From: Bacillota bacterium
GTDB lineage: Bacteria > Bacillota > Clostridia > Lachnospirales > Lachnospiraceae
DNA: 64,000 nt
Assembly (NCBI GenBank): GCA_023411555.1
Contig: JAEYOQ010000041.1
Span: forward strand, 1-64,000
Direction of reading: 5' to 3'
In this document: piece after piece, positions 43,221 to 52,420 of the stretch
Layout: each line of letters begins with the position of its first letter
Position numbering within the stretch: position 1 is the stretch's first letter
The notes under the pieces: model-generated
What the model saw: only the letters and a program-made list of their open reading frames with translations
What the model was told of the DNA's origin: nothing
Database searches by the model: none
Program-made: the position numbers and the translations under genes

Positions 43221-44498
43221 TTGAGAGCGGTATATAATTATATGCTGGAAAGCTACCCATTCAAAAGGGAGGTACTGTATCCAGCTCACAAAAGAAGTGA
43301 ATTAAGAAGGATATATAATAATATAGTAGATCTAAACAAACGTTCCCCTCTTTATAAGATTGATATTTCAAAGGATAATCAGGATTATACCTTTGGAATT
43401 AAAGAGACAGCGATTGAGTTAAAGACCAGGCTTTCACAGATGGAGGATCCGGTTATCTCGGGCTTTCAGTCAAAGTCAATTCAGGTAAGTGATGAGAAGA
43501 TTCTTTCCGCCAAGCTGTTGCAGGATGATACGGAGGGATTACCGGAGGAAATGACATTTCAGGTAACAGCTCTTGCTTCAGTACAGATTAATGAGGGTAA
43601 GGAATTATTACTGGAATCTAGGGGGTTACCTTCCGGAGAATATGAATTCAATGCCAGGATTATGGATCAGGATTACAAGTTTAATTATGTTCATGATAAA
43701 AGAGTTGAGAATTCAGAGGCCTTAAGAAAGATGGCTGAATTTATCAATATGGCGGTTCCGGGTGTCAATGCTGCGGTAGAGAAGGGTGAAAAACCCGATT
43801 ATGGTAAGATCGTCATTATTTCTGACCATGCCGGCAGAAGTGGGGAGCCTGCTTTTAGCTTTTCTGATGCAGACCATCACACGATGGGTGTAGTAGAATA
43901 TTTTGGACTTAATCGGGTTGAGCAGCCTTCCGGAACATCGGAGTTCATGATTAATGATATATCCAGAAGGACCTCAACAAACACCTTCAATCTGGAAGGA
44001 AAGCTTCGTATCAGCTTAAATGGAACAAGTCAGGAACCGGTTTCCCTAAGAATTGTACCAGATGGTGAGAAGATTTTAGACTCGGTGGAGGGGGTTTTAG
44101 ATACCTTTAACGATTTGCTTCGCCTTGCGCACAATAGAACCCAGAATAATCAGGAGCATTATCGTGCCTCAAAATTAATCAGTGAAATGAAAGGCTTAGT
44201 GAAGGTGTATTCGGAGGAGCTGGAGGCCTGCGGAATTACGCCCGATGAGGATGGATATTTATCCATAAAGGATTCTCTTGCTGTACAGGCTGCTATTGAC
44301 GGAGGTATAGAGAGTTTATTTACAAGAGAAAACGGATTTATTGCAAGACTCAGGGATAAGGCTGAGACAATTACAATAAATCCGATGGAGTACCTGGAAA
44401 AAACAGTAGTTACGTACCCGAACCGAGAGACAAAAACCTTTCGCAATCCATACGTAACTTCAATGTATAGTGGTTTATTTTTTAGCTCTTACTGTTAG
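43221..44498 (+). CDS. FliD-like (flagellar cap-related) hypothetical protein
   Basis: The 425-residue protein has no signal peptide. Segments such as TFNLEGKLRISLNGTSQEPVSLRIVPDGEKILDSV, then GVLDTFNDLLRLAHNRTQ, resemble flagellar hook-associated protein 2 (FliD) of Clostridia. The conserved-looking C-terminus (YVTSMYSGLFFSSYC) is distinctive. No flagellar genes are nearby, so the assignment is tentative and a different surface or structural role is possible. TTG 43221 follows AGGAGG. Its last 17 nt overlap the convergent AraC gene, and the terminator lies in the overlap. Confidence 0.4.
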   Translation: MRAVYNYMLESYPFKREVLYPAHKRSELRRIYNNIVDLNKRSPLYKIDISKDNQDYTFGIKETAIELKTRLSQMEDPVISGFQSKSIQVSDEKILSAKLLQDDTEGLPEEMTFQVTALASVQINEGKELLLESRGLPSGEYEFNARIMDQDYKFNYVHDKRVENSEALRKMAEFINMAVPGVNAAVEKGEKPDYGKIVIISDHAGRSGEPAFSFSDADHHTMGVVEYFGLNRVEQPSGTSEFMINDISRRTSTNTFNLEGKLRISLNGTSQEPVSLRIVPDGEKILDSVEGVLDTFNDLLRLAHNRTQNNQEHYRASKLISEMKGLVKVYSEELEACGITPDEDGYLSIKDSLAVQAAIDGGIESLFTRENGFIARLRDKAETITINPMEYLEKTVVTYPNRETKTFRNPYVTSMYSGLFFSSYC

Positions 44499-45744
44499 TG
44501 TAAGAGCTATTTTTTACATATTCGCTTGGTGTGATACCGATCCGTTTCTTGAAAATACGGCTAAAGTAATTAGGATCCTTATATCCAACCATAAAGCAGA
44601 CTTCCTTTACCGTTAAATCAGAGTTGGTAAGAAGCTCCTTTGCTTTCTTTACCCGAAACATAGATAACCAATCAATAAAGTTAAAGCCGGTGGTTTTTTT
44701 GATCAGCTTACTAAAGTATGGGGGACTGATATTTACCTGTTCAGCCATATCCTCCAGTGAGATATCTTCCGCATAATGAGTCTCCAGATACTCCTGGGTC
44801 GCCTTAACGATATGATTGGAATAATCGATATTACTTTGGGGTTTGTCATAACTGGTAATGATGATAAAATGCTCATAGGCCGTTTCAATCAGTCTATCTC
44901 CCGATAATTCCATCAGCTCCTGGGCAATTCCAATATAATCAACATAGGTAAACTCGTTCTGGTTATCCAGGTACATGGCATGGCTGACAAGTGTGAGAAG
45001 CTCAAGAATCTTGCTTCTTTTGGACTGATCACTGTAGGAGCGTAGCTGATTCATAATAATAGTAAAATAATCATAGGCTTCGGATTTTCTAAGCCGGACC
45101 GCTTCAATCATATGCTTTTCTGCTAAAAGGTAGTCAAAATGTGAATTAGAATATCGCTGATCTACATCCTGATAATATATAATAGACTCAGTGCTGTGGT
45201 AATATAATGCAGAAAAAGCATCGATAAAGGATGTGTAAATCGTATTTATGGGTTGAGGACTACCGATGCCGATCGTCAGCTTGATCTGAAATTGTTCTTG
45301 TAGGTGTGCGATAATATCTTGGCAAAGTTTGTAGCTCAATTCCCTATGGTCTTTTGTATACTCAGGGGAATCCTCTGACACCAGAAGAAGTATTCTATTA
45401 ATGATCTGAGGGCCGATACATATATTTCTATTATTAAGTCTAGTGCGAAGGTATTGATAGATCTCTAATTCATCAATGGTCTCTTCGCTTGTGCCTGACT
45501 GGGGAGTCTCTGAAAGGTTAAGAATCAGCACATAACCATGTTCTTTGATATGTAGTATTTTACGAAAACCGTAAAGCTCCATAGCATGACCGCCTCTGAA
45601 AAACATAGTAAACATAATACTTCTTTCAATAAAGGATTTATAATCCTCCTGTATGATGTTTTGGTCTGTAGTCAATATATCAAGAAGTAGGCTATCCCAA
45701 AAATCCCTTGGATTAGCAGATCCCATTTCGTTATGTTTCTCCAT
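44482..45744 (-). CDS. AraC family regulator with large N-terminal sensor region
   Basis: The protein has about 420 residues. The C-terminal AraC domain has ISLEDMAEQVNISPPYFSKLIKKTTGFNFIDWLSMFRVKKAKELL and VCFMVGYKDPNYFSRIFKKRIGITPSEY. The N-terminal 300 residues match YesN-type regulators lacking the receiver domain, so no phospho-acceptor is seen. Regulators of this kind often control sugar uptake, but no target is adjacent. ATG 45744 is 7 nt after AGGAGG; the GTG at 45750 overlaps the spacing. Confidence 0.8.
   Translation of the reverse strand: MEKHNEMGSANPRDFWDSLLLDILTTDQNIIQEDYKSFIERSIMFTMFFRGGHAMELYGFRKILHIKEHGYVLILNLSETPQSGTSEETIDELEIYQYLRTRLNNRNICIGPQIINRILLLVSEDSPEYTKDHRELSYKLCQDIIAHLQEQFQIKLTIGIGSPQPINTIYTSFIDAFSALYYHSTESIIYYQDVDQRYSNSHFDYLLAEKHMIEAVRLRKSEAYDYFTIIMNQLRSYSDQSKRSKILELLTLVSHAMYLDNQNEFTYVDYIGIAQELMELSGDRLIETAYEHFIIITSYDKPQSNIDYSNHIVKATQEYLETHYAEDISLEDMAEQVNISPPYFSKLIKKTTGFNFIDWLSMFRVKKAKELLTNSDLTVKEVCFMVGYKDPNYFSRIFKKRIGITPSEYVKNSSYTNSKS
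44484..44515. terminator. Bidirectional terminator embedded in two overlapping stop regions
   Basis: AGCTCTTAC (44484-44492) pairs with GTAAGAGCT (44500-44508). T-runs face both directions. The stem forms the last codons of both convergent genes. Confidence 0.8.
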
Positions 45745-45999
45745 AAGCACACCTCCTTCAGCTTCCTTAGCTGAGGTCTAAAAGGTACTAAGACCAGATG
45801 GTATATCGTATTAATAAAAATTAGTATAGCATATATTACTAAAATTTGCATCAGGAAAAATATTTTAAGTCGAATACGGTCGAAGATAATAAAAAAATAA
45901 TAATTATAACAATTTTGTTATAATTCTGCCACATAAATGCCAATTGTAAGTCTTACGCTATCATTGTAACAGGATAGCCTTGGCAGTGGAGAGAATTTT

Positions 46000-48240
46000 A
46001 TGAAGATGATGCGATTAAACAGACAAAAAGTGTATATGATACTTGCAGCGCTTGTTGCAATCGCTACAGTTTCCTTGGCAACCCTACATATAAGTAACCG
46101 CAGAGAACAGCAGGCTTATAAGGAAGCGGGCGGTGAAATTGTTGTAATATTCAAGGAGGAGATGTCTAAACAGGCGCTTGATGATATGGTTGAGCGATAT
46201 GACGGAGCAATTAAGATTGAAAGACACATTGAAAACTATGCTCTTCTTGCAGTGAACGACAAATCTTCTTTTAATAAAGTATTACATAGGCTTAAGGAGG
46301 ATAAGGTAGTTCTTGAGGCCCAGGGGAATACAATTATTTCAACCTTAGGCTTTAGTAATGATACCTATGCGGACACTCAATGGGCAATTGATAATCCGGG
46401 ACACTATGCTTACCTAACACAGGCCGGAAGATTGAATATTCCATCGATTGCGGATATCGATATGGATGTATTGGACGCATGGAAGAAGTTATCGGAAGAT
46501 GGATTACCTAAGCGTGAAGTAATTGTAGCTGTGATTGACACCGGCGTGGATTATACTCACCCCGATTTAGTAGATCATATGTGGATTAACGAAGGAGAAA
46601 TTCCCGGAGATAATATTGATAATGATGGGAATGGATATGTTGATGATTATTATGGTTGGGATTTCTACAATGATGATAATACGGTCTGCCATTATATCTA
46701 TTCCGAACGATTAAAGCAAAATGTTGCGTTACCGGAGGATAATGACGATCATGGTACTCATGTTGCAGGAATTATTGGTGCAACATTAGATAATGGCATC
46801 GGTGTGGCTGGAATAGCCTCTAAGGTCGATGTTAAGATTATGGCATTAAAGATCAATGGTGGTCCTAAAGGGACCGGTACACTTGCGGATGCAGTTGAGG
46901 CAATCAAATATGCTACTAGCATGGGAGCTGATATCTGCAACTTAAGCTGGGGAACCTCCTCTTACACAGCTTCCTTGATGCAGGTTATGGAGGAATCAGA
47001 TATGCTGTTTGTGGCAGCTGCTGGCAATACGGGGGATGATAACAATTTTCAACCGGTATATCCTGCAAGCTTAAAATTGGATAATTTAATTTCAGTTACT
47101 TTCATTGATTCCAACGGCCAATTAACCGATTATTCCAATTATGGTCTTGATTCGGTAGACATAGCGGCTCCTGGAGAGGACATAATGAGTACGATTGTCG
47201 GTAGCTATGGATCCATGAATGGATCTTCCATGGCAGCACCTCAGGTCTCAGCCATTGCGGCTCTTATCTATGCAAGCAATGACCATGTTTATCCCAAGAG
47301 TGTAAAGGAGCTTATCCTAACAAATAGAAAAGAATTACCCGGACTGCGGGAATATATGAGGTATCCGGGCATTCCAAGTGCCTATCAATCATTGCAGGCA
47401 GCGGCAACCATGTCAAGGGATACTGACGCTCCCATAATGAGCTTTAGTACGATTTATAAAGAAAGTGATATCATAGTACCGGTTAGGGTATATGATGTTG
47501 GCCCAGCTGATGTACGAGTAGTAAGATGGAGTATAGGCGAGAAGACGGTTAAGGATTTCGCCAGAGGAATAAAAGGCACTGCCCTTCAGGATAATCAAAT
47601 AACGGTATCAAAAGCAGGAAAGTACTCCTTTTATGCATCTGATTATGCAGGCAACGAGGTGGTACAGATTTATGAGGTGCTTGATGATACGAAAGGACCA
47701 AGTCTTAATGTAAGCTACTCTGTGTCCGATGATTATAAGTCCAGAGAAGTGACCGTTCGATATAGTGATATCGAGAGTGGTGTCAAGAGACTGGAATATA
47801 TGGAGGGAACCAGAAAAGCAGAGGAATTTCTTCCAGGGGATGCTGGTGCAGTTTTAGAGCCGAAGGATGATAAGATAACCTTTAAGGTGAAAAAGGATGG
47901 TATCTATACTATCTTTGCAATCGATAACCGTGGTAATATGTCGGTTAAAACGATAACAATACGAACGGTTAAAGCAAAACAGCTTAAGCTCTCATTAACA
48001 GCTAAGACCATGAATATAGATGATACCTACAATCTAAGGGCCTATATTACGCCAAGCTCTTCGACGGATCAAGTCACCTTCTCAAGTTCAGATGAAAGGG
48101 TGGCGACAGTATCGTCCGAGGGGAAGATAAAGGCTATCTCAGAGGGAACAGTAACAATAACCGTTAAGACCTCCAGTGGTCTAAAAGCAAAATGTAAGAT
48201 AACAGTGCAAAAAAATCATCAGGTTAAATTAAGATTATAA
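46000..48240 (+). CDS. Secreted or membrane-anchored S8 subtilisin-like protease with C-terminal Ig-like (Big_2) domain
   Basis: The 746-residue protein has an N-terminal hydrophobic signal/anchor (MILAALVAIATVSLATL) and a propeptide-like region. The S8 catalytic domain holds Asp180 (VIDTGVDYTHPDL), His251 (DDHGTHVAGI) and Ser410 (NGSSMAAP). Beta-sandwich segments follow, and a final Big_2 domain from about residue 660 has TDQVTFSSSDERVATVSSEGKI. The acidic repeat GDNIDNDGNGYVDDYYGWDF is a likely calcium loop. It probably acts outside the cell. GGAGAG is 6 nt before the ATG. The gene is monocistronic. Confidence 0.9.
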   Translation: MKMMRLNRQKVYMILAALVAIATVSLATLHISNRREQQAYKEAGGEIVVIFKEEMSKQALDDMVERYDGAIKIERHIENYALLAVNDKSSFNKVLHRLKEDKVVLEAQGNTIISTLGFSNDTYADTQWAIDNPGHYAYLTQAGRLNIPSIADIDMDVLDAWKKLSEDGLPKREVIVAVIDTGVDYTHPDLVDHMWINEGEIPGDNIDNDGNGYVDDYYGWDFYNDDNTVCHYIYSERLKQNVALPEDNDDHGTHVAGIIGATLDNGIGVAGIASKVDVKIMALKINGGPKGTGTLADAVEAIKYATSMGADICNLSWGTSSYTASLMQVMEESDMLFVAAAGNTGDDNNFQPVYPASLKLDNLISVTFIDSNGQLTDYSNYGLDSVDIAAPGEDIMSTIVGSYGSMNGSSMAAPQVSAIAALIYASNDHVYPKSVKELILTNRKELPGLREYMRYPGIPSAYQSLQAAATMSRDTDAPIMSFSTIYKESDIIVPVRVYDVGPADVRVVRWSIGEKTVKDFARGIKGTALQDNQITVSKAGKYSFYASDYAGNEVVQIYEVLDDTKGPSLNVSYSVSDDYKSREVTVRYSDIESGVKRLEYMEGTRKAEEFLPGDAGAVLEPKDDKITFKVKKDGIYTIFAIDNRGNMSVKTITIRTVKAKQLKLSLTAKTMNIDDTYNLRAYITPSSSTDQVTFSSSDERVATVSSEGKIKAISEGTVTITVKTSSGLKAKCKITVQKNHQVKLRL

Positions 48241-48264
48241 ATAATACGGTTAATACATATAATA

Positions 48265-48335
48265 CGGAAGACAGATCACTCTTCAAACATGGTTGCTGGG
48301 TAAGCTACTATGATGGACATCTGTCTTCCTTCATT
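48265..48335 (+). terminator. Long-loop hairpin terminator after the subtilase gene
   Basis: GGAAGACAGAT pairs with ATCTGTCTTCC over a loop of about 46 nt and is followed by TTCATTATTAT. Confidence 0.55.
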
Positions 48336-48409
48336 ATTATATAAAAAGGAGAAAAGTGTTGCAGATTTAAAATTATTGTTATATAATACGAGATAACCAG
48401 AAAAAAATA

Positions 48410-48438
48410 TTGACGTACCAACTTGGGTATGATATAGT
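48410..48438 (+). promoter_or_regulatory. Promoter of rpmG-secE-nusG
   Basis: TTGACG at 48410-48415 and TATAGT at 48433-48438 have a 17-nt spacer. A leader of roughly 90 nt precedes rpmG. Confidence 0.7.
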
Positions 48439-48532
48439 AAGAAAGCAAAGTAAGAGGGCTTTTTTTTTATGCCTAAAAAAGCTGGAAGCAAAGTTAGCGA
48501 ATGCGCTACAAGAGAAATCGGAGGTGGATATT

Positions 48533-48682
48533 GTGCGCGTAAAGATCACATTGGCTTGTACAGATTGCAAACAACGCAATTACAACACAACCAAAGAAAA
48601 GAAGTTACATCCAGACAGAATGGAAACAAAGAAATATTGTAAGTTCTGCAGAACCCACACATTGCACAAGGAAACGAAATAA
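48533..48682 (+). CDS. rpmG: 50S ribosomal protein L33
   Basis: The 49-residue protein RVKITLACTDCKQRNYNTTKEKK ends with CKFCRTHTLHKETK. Two CXXC pairs show the zinc-binding (C+) form of L33. GTG 48533 follows GGAGGT by 7 nt. Longer in-frame starts would add non-family residues. It is placed before secE as in many Firmicutes. Confidence 0.95.
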   Translation: MRVKITLACTDCKQRNYNTTKEKKLHPDRMETKKYCKFCRTHTLHKETK

Positions 48683-48705
48683 TTAATCTGAAAGGAAATG
48701 AAAAC

Positions 48706-48921
48706 ATGGGAGAGATGGCAAATACTACTACAACCGAAAAAGCTCCAAAAAAAAGCTGGTTTAAGGGTTTAAAAGCCGAGTTCAAAAAGATTATTTGGCC
48801 GGGTAAAGAAACTCTTGCAAAGCAGACAGTTGCTGTCGTTAGTGTTACCGTTATCTTAGGATTAATTATTTACGTACTGGATTATGTTATTGAACTCGGT
48901 ATTGGAATCTTTTTAGGATAA
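48706..48921 (+). CDS. secE: Preprotein translocase subunit SecE
   Basis: The 71-residue protein has a charged N-terminus, the amphipathic motif KAEFKKIIWPGKETLAKQT, and one membrane helix (VSVTVILGLIIYVLDYVIELG). It stabilises SecY in the translocon. It is 23 nt after rpmG and 10 nt before nusG, the conserved order. Confidence 0.95.
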   Translation: MGEMANTTTTEKAPKKSWFKGLKAEFKKIIWPGKETLAKQTVAVVSVTVILGLIIYVLDYVIELGIGIFLG

Positions 48922-48931
48922 GGGTGAGGAT

Positions 48932-49453
48932 ATGTCAGAGGCTAATTGGTACGTTGTTCACACCTATTCAGGGTACGAGAACAAAGTTAAAGCGAACATT
49001 GAGAAGACAATTGAAAACAGAAAGCTGCAGGATCAGATTTTAGAAGTATCCGTTCCGATGCAGGATGTAATCGAAGTAAAGAACGGTGTTAAGAAACGTG
49101 TCCAAAAGAAGATGTTTCCCGGGTATGTGCTTCTCCATATGGTCATGAATGATGATGTATGGTATGTAGTACGTAATACCAGAGGTGTAACCGGCTTCGT
49201 TGGCCCGGACTCTAAGCAGCCTGTTCCTTTAACGGAGATTGAGATGCGTAGCATGGGAATTAAGTCAGACGAAATATCCTTGGATTTTGAAATCGGTGAT
49301 ACTGTTATGGTTACTTCCGGTGTATGGGAGAATACCACAGGACAGATCAAAGCGATTAATACCCATAAGCAGATTGTTACAATCAGCGTGGATATGTTCG
49401 GACGCGAAACTCCAGTTGAGATTGGCTTCGGTGACGTAAAAGTTCGCAGATAA
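48932..49453 (+). CDS. nusG: Transcription termination/antitermination protein NusG
   Basis: The 173-residue protein has the NGN domain (WYVVHTYSGYENKVKANIEK, then FPGYVLLHMVMNDDVWYVVRNTRGVTGFVG). The KOW domain is IGDTVMVTSGVWENTTGQIKAINTHKQIVTI. It binds RNA polymerase and modulates pausing and termination. GGGTGAGGAT precedes the ATG. A 236-nt spacer with its own hairpins separates it from rplK. Confidence 0.96.
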   Translation: MSEANWYVVHTYSGYENKVKANIEKTIENRKLQDQILEVSVPMQDVIEVKNGVKKRVQKKMFPGYVLLHMVMNDDVWYVVRNTRGVTGFVGPDSKQPVPLTEIEMRSMGIKSDEISLDFEIGDTVMVTSGVWENTTGQIKAINTHKQIVTISVDMFGRETPVEIGFGDVKVRR

Positions 49454-49689
49454 TTGAATACAAGTGAGTTAGCTTGCTGATTCATCTTGTTCAAAACATC
49501 AGTGCATGCTAAGGAAAGCAAATTATATTTGCTAAGGTGAAATACGATTTCACTTGATGAGAATTCTTTTCGCCAAGTGAGTTATAATTAACTCACGAAC
49601 TGAATTGCAAAATTCAGATAGGTAACTTAAGTTAGTTACGTGGGAGGGACATTCCCGCAAACACCACATTTATCAGGAGGTATGCTATC
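49454..49689 (+). promoter_or_regulatory. rplK leader region
   Basis: The spacer holds hairpins such as GAAATACGATTTC. Before rplK it contains ACGTGGGAGG followed by GACATTCCCGC. ACGTGGGAGG is also present in the rplK-rplA spacer (about 50171-50180), so it may belong to a shared L1 autoregulation site (inference). Confidence 0.4.
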
Positions 49690-50115
49690 ATGGCAAAAAA
49701 AGTTACAGGTTATATCAAATTACAGATCCCAGCTGGCAAGGCTACACCGGCTCCCCCGGTAGGACCCGCACTTGGTCAGCACGGTGTGAACATCGTTCAG
49801 TTCACAAAGGAATTTAATGCAAGAACAGCAGATCAGGATGGTATCATTACACCCGTTGTAATTACCGTTTATGCAGACAGAAGCTTCAGCTTCGTTACAA
49901 AGACTCCTCCGGCAGCTGTATTGATTAAGAAGTCTCTTAATCTTAAGTCCGGTTCCGCTGTCCCTAACAAGACAAAGGTTGCAAAGCTTTCAAAGGCAGA
50001 GCTTAGAAAAATTGCAGAGCTTAAGATGCCCGATTTAAATGCAGCTAGCGTTGAAGCAGCAATGAGTATGATTGCTGGTACCGCAAGAAGCATGGGCGTT
50101 ACCATTGAAGAATAG
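49690..50115 (+). CDS. rplK: 50S ribosomal protein L11
   Basis: The 141-residue protein begins KKVTGYIKLQIPAGKATPAPPVGPALGQHGVNI and ends GTARSMGVTIEE, the standard L11. It binds the GTPase-associated centre of 23S rRNA. ATCAGGAGGTATGCTATC precedes the ATG. It is followed by rplA after 171 nt. Confidence 0.97.
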   Translation: MAKKVTGYIKLQIPAGKATPAPPVGPALGQHGVNIVQFTKEFNARTADQDGIITPVVITVYADRSFSFVTKTPPAAVLIKKSLNLKSGSAVPNKTKVAKLSKAELRKIAELKMPDLNAASVEAAMSMIAGTARSMGVTIEE

Positions 50116-50286
50116 TAAATAAGAATGAAACAGCATGGTTGAAAGAGACTATGCGATTTAGAATCTAATAACGTGGGAGGATATGCAGACACAATATGTT
50201 TGCAGGCAAATTCATAATAATGAGTTCGCTCAACAGAGTTCTATGAATTCTGTTTTCTCCGATACAACCACTAGGAGGTTTATAGA

Positions 50287-50979
50287 ATGAAAAGAGGAAA
50301 GAAATATCAAGATTCTGCGAAATTAATCGACAGATCAGTTCAGTACGATGCATTAGAAGCGATCGGCTTGGTTAAGAAAGCAGCAGTCGCTAAATTCGAT
50401 GAGACCATCGAAGCGCACATCAGACTTGGTGTTGATGGACGTCATGCTGATCAGCAGGTTCGTGGTGCGGTAGTATTACCTCACGGAACCGGTAAGACAG
50501 TACGTGTACTCGTATTTGCAAAGGGAGATAAGGCGAATGAAGCTTTAGCTGCTGGCGCTGATTATGTTGGTGCAGATGATTTAATACCGAAGATCCAGAA
50601 TGAAAACTGGTTCGAATTCGACGTAGTTGTTGCTACCCCTGATATGATGGGTGTCGTTGGTCGTTTAGGCCGTGTTCTCGGTCCTAAGGGTTTAATGCCG
50701 AACCCGAAGGCAGGCACCGTTACTATGGATGTTACCAAGGCTGTTAATGATATCAAAGCTGGTAAGATCGAATATAGATTGGACAAGACAAATATTATCC
50801 ACGTTCCTCTTGGTAAGGCTTCCTTCACCGAAGAGATGTTGAATGATAACTTCCAGACTTTAATCGGCGCTGTAATTAAGGCTAAGCCCTCCGCAGCAAA
50901 AGGACAGTATTTAAAGAGCGTTACCTTAGCTTCTACAATGGGTCCTGGCGTAAAGCTGAACACAGCGAAGTTAGGCTAA
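50287..50979 (+). CDS. rplA: 50S ribosomal protein L1
   Basis: The 230-residue protein has family landmarks LGVDGRHADQQVRGAVVLPHGTGK and GRLGRVLGPKGLMPNPKAGTVT. L1 forms the L1 stalk and in many bacteria represses its own operon by binding the leader. AGGAGG precedes the ATG. Confidence 0.97.
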   Translation: MKRGKKYQDSAKLIDRSVQYDALEAIGLVKKAAVAKFDETIEAHIRLGVDGRHADQQVRGAVVLPHGTGKTVRVLVFAKGDKANEALAAGADYVGADDLIPKIQNENWFEFDVVVATPDMMGVVGRLGRVLGPKGLMPNPKAGTVTMDVTKAVNDIKAGKIEYRLDKTNIIHVPLGKASFTEEMLNDNFQTLIGAVIKAKPSAAKGQYLKSVTLASTMGPGVKLNTAKLG

Positions 50980-51039
50980 TTAAGAACTAAATTAAGAATT
51001 TTGATTAAAGATTCTTATGTCACAGATGGATTTTAGGGG

Positions 51040-51068
51040 TTGACACACATCCGTGTCCATGCTATAAT
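51040..51068 (+). promoter_or_regulatory. Promoter of rplJL
   Basis: TTGACA at 51040-51045 and TATAAT at 51063-51068 have a 17-nt spacer, a consensus promoter. Confidence 0.85.
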
Positions 51069-51107
51069 TCGATTTGTGTGTAAGCGAATAATCAATTTGC
51101 TTATAAA

Positions 51108-51228
51108 ACTGCCGAAGACAGTAGGTGCCGTAAGGCATAAGGTGTTACCGCCTACCGAGGAAAAGTTGATTTAAATCATTGCGATTTTATTAACCTCTTT
51201 CTGCCTTGGCGGGAAGAGGTTTTTTAAT
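51108..51228 (+). ncRNA. Ribosomal protein L10 leader with terminator
   Basis: The transcribed leader contains CCGAAGACAGTAGGTGCC, then GGTGTTACCGCCTACCGAGG, the recognisable L10 leader core. It ends in a terminator stem CCTCTT/AAGAGG followed by six T. L10(L12) complexes bind such leaders to repress rplJL. The 5' limit is approximate. Confidence 0.8.
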
Positions 51229-51386
51229 TCATAATAAGGTGAGTGGAGAGATCAATTTACCTAAATTATTGAATTCAACAGACTCGGCGAACAGGTAGTA
51301 TTTTCTAAGAAAGACAAGGATGATGGCAAGCAATCATAGATTGCTGTTTGCTAGCTTCCGCATAATGAAACAAGGAGGTGTACCTA

Positions 51387-51872
51387 ATGGCAAAAGTTGA
51401 ACAAAAACAACCTATTGTAGAAGAGATTAAGGGTTATGTAGGCCAGGCTAAAGCTGCTGTATTAGTAGATTATCGTGGTTTAACCGTTGCTCAGGATACA
51501 GAGCTTCGTAAGAAATTAAGAGAAGCTGGTGTCGTATACAAGGTGTATAAGAACACAATGCTTAACTTTGCATTTAAAGGAACAGAATTTGAAGCTTTAT
51601 CAAAGGACTTAAACGGCCCTACCGCTGTAGCTTTTGGTTTAGAGGATGCAACTGTTCCTGCAAGAATTATACTTGAATGCACAAAGACAATGCCTAAGTT
51701 AGAATTCAAGGCTGGTGTTGTTGAAGGAGCTTACTATGATGCGAAGGGAATGCAGGTTATTGCAACTATTCCTTCCAGAGAAGTTCTTATTTCCAAGTTA
51801 CTTGGAAGCTTACAGTCTCCTATTACAAACTTTGCTCGTGTACTCAAACAGATCGCAGAGAAGCAGGCTTAA
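51387..51872 (+). CDS. rplJ: 50S ribosomal protein L10
   Basis: The 161-residue protein begins KVEQKQPIVEEIKGYVGQAKAAVLVDYRGLTV and contains YKNTMLNFAFKGT. It is the base of the L7/L12 stalk. ATG 51387 follows AAGGAGG by 9 nt. Its last 24 nt are the first part of a 55-bp tandem repeat that continues past the stop codon. Confidence 0.96.
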   Translation: MAKVEQKQPIVEEIKGYVGQAKAAVLVDYRGLTVAQDTELRKKLREAGVVYKVYKNTMLNFAFKGTEFEALSKDLNGPTAVAFGLEDATVPARIILECTKTMPKLEFKAGVVEGAYYDAKGMQVIATIPSREVLISKLLGSLQSPITNFARVLKQIAEKQA

Positions 51873-51984
51873 TCAATTTAATAGCTAAGCTGCAATCTGT
51901 TTGCAGATCGCAGAGAAGCAGGCTTAATCAGTTTATTAGCTAAGCTGTAATCTGTTCACAGATCGCGTAAGAAGCAGGCAAAGG
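51849..51984. repeat. 55-bp tandem repeat duplicating the rplJ 3' end
   Basis: CAGATCGCAGAGAAGCAGGC starts units at 51849 and 51904, 55 bp apart and nearly identical. A third, partial unit at 51959 carries CAGATCGCGTAAGAAGCAGGC. The first unit contains the rplJ stop, so the copies lie in the rplJ-rplL spacer. Confidence 0.85.
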
Positions 51985-52046
51985 TAATAGTGAATCGAAA
52001 CAAGAAACCAATGCGAATTTAAATAAAAATATGGAGGTAAATAATA

Positions 52047-52412
52047 ATGACAACTCAAGATTTTATCCAGGCAATTAAAGGCCTTACAGTATTAGAACTG
52101 AATGAATTAGTAAAAGCATGTGAAGAAGAATTCGGTGTATCCGCAGCAGCAGGTGTTGTAGTAGCAGCAGCTGGTCCTGCAGCAGCAGAAGAGGAAGAGA
52201 AGACAGAATTCAACGTTGAGTTAACAGATGCAGGCCCGAACAAGGTTAAGGTTATCAAGGTTGTTCGTGAAGTAACTGGTTTAGGCTTAAAGGAAGCTAA
52301 GGATCTTGTTGATGGCGCTCCTAAGGTAGTTAAGGAAGGCGCAAGCAAGGCAGAAGCTGATGATCTTAAGGCTAAGTTAGAAGCTGAAGGCGCAAAAGTA
52401 ACATTAAAGTAA
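52047..52412 (+). CDS. rplL: 50S ribosomal protein L7/L12
   Basis: The 121-residue protein has the N-terminal dimerisation helix pair, an alanine-rich hinge (AAAGVVVAAAGPAAAEEEEK), and the C-terminal factor-binding domain KVIKVVREVTGLGLKEAKDLVDGAPKVVKEG. It recruits translation GTPases. ATGGAGGTAAATAATA precedes the ATG. Unusually, rpoB does not follow. Confidence 0.97.
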   Translation: MTTQDFIQAIKGLTVLELNELVKACEEEFGVSAAAGVVVAAAGPAAAEEEEKTEFNVELTDAGPNKVKVIKVVREVTGLGLKEAKDLVDGAPKVVKEGASKAEADDLKAKLEAEGAKVTLK

Positions 52413-52420
52413 GAAATCAA

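Noticed and set aside
48470..48640. Frame overlapping rpmG starting at an ATG in the leader
   Set aside because: The sequence is low in family signal and lies out of frame with the certain L33 gene, which has its own strong ribosome site.
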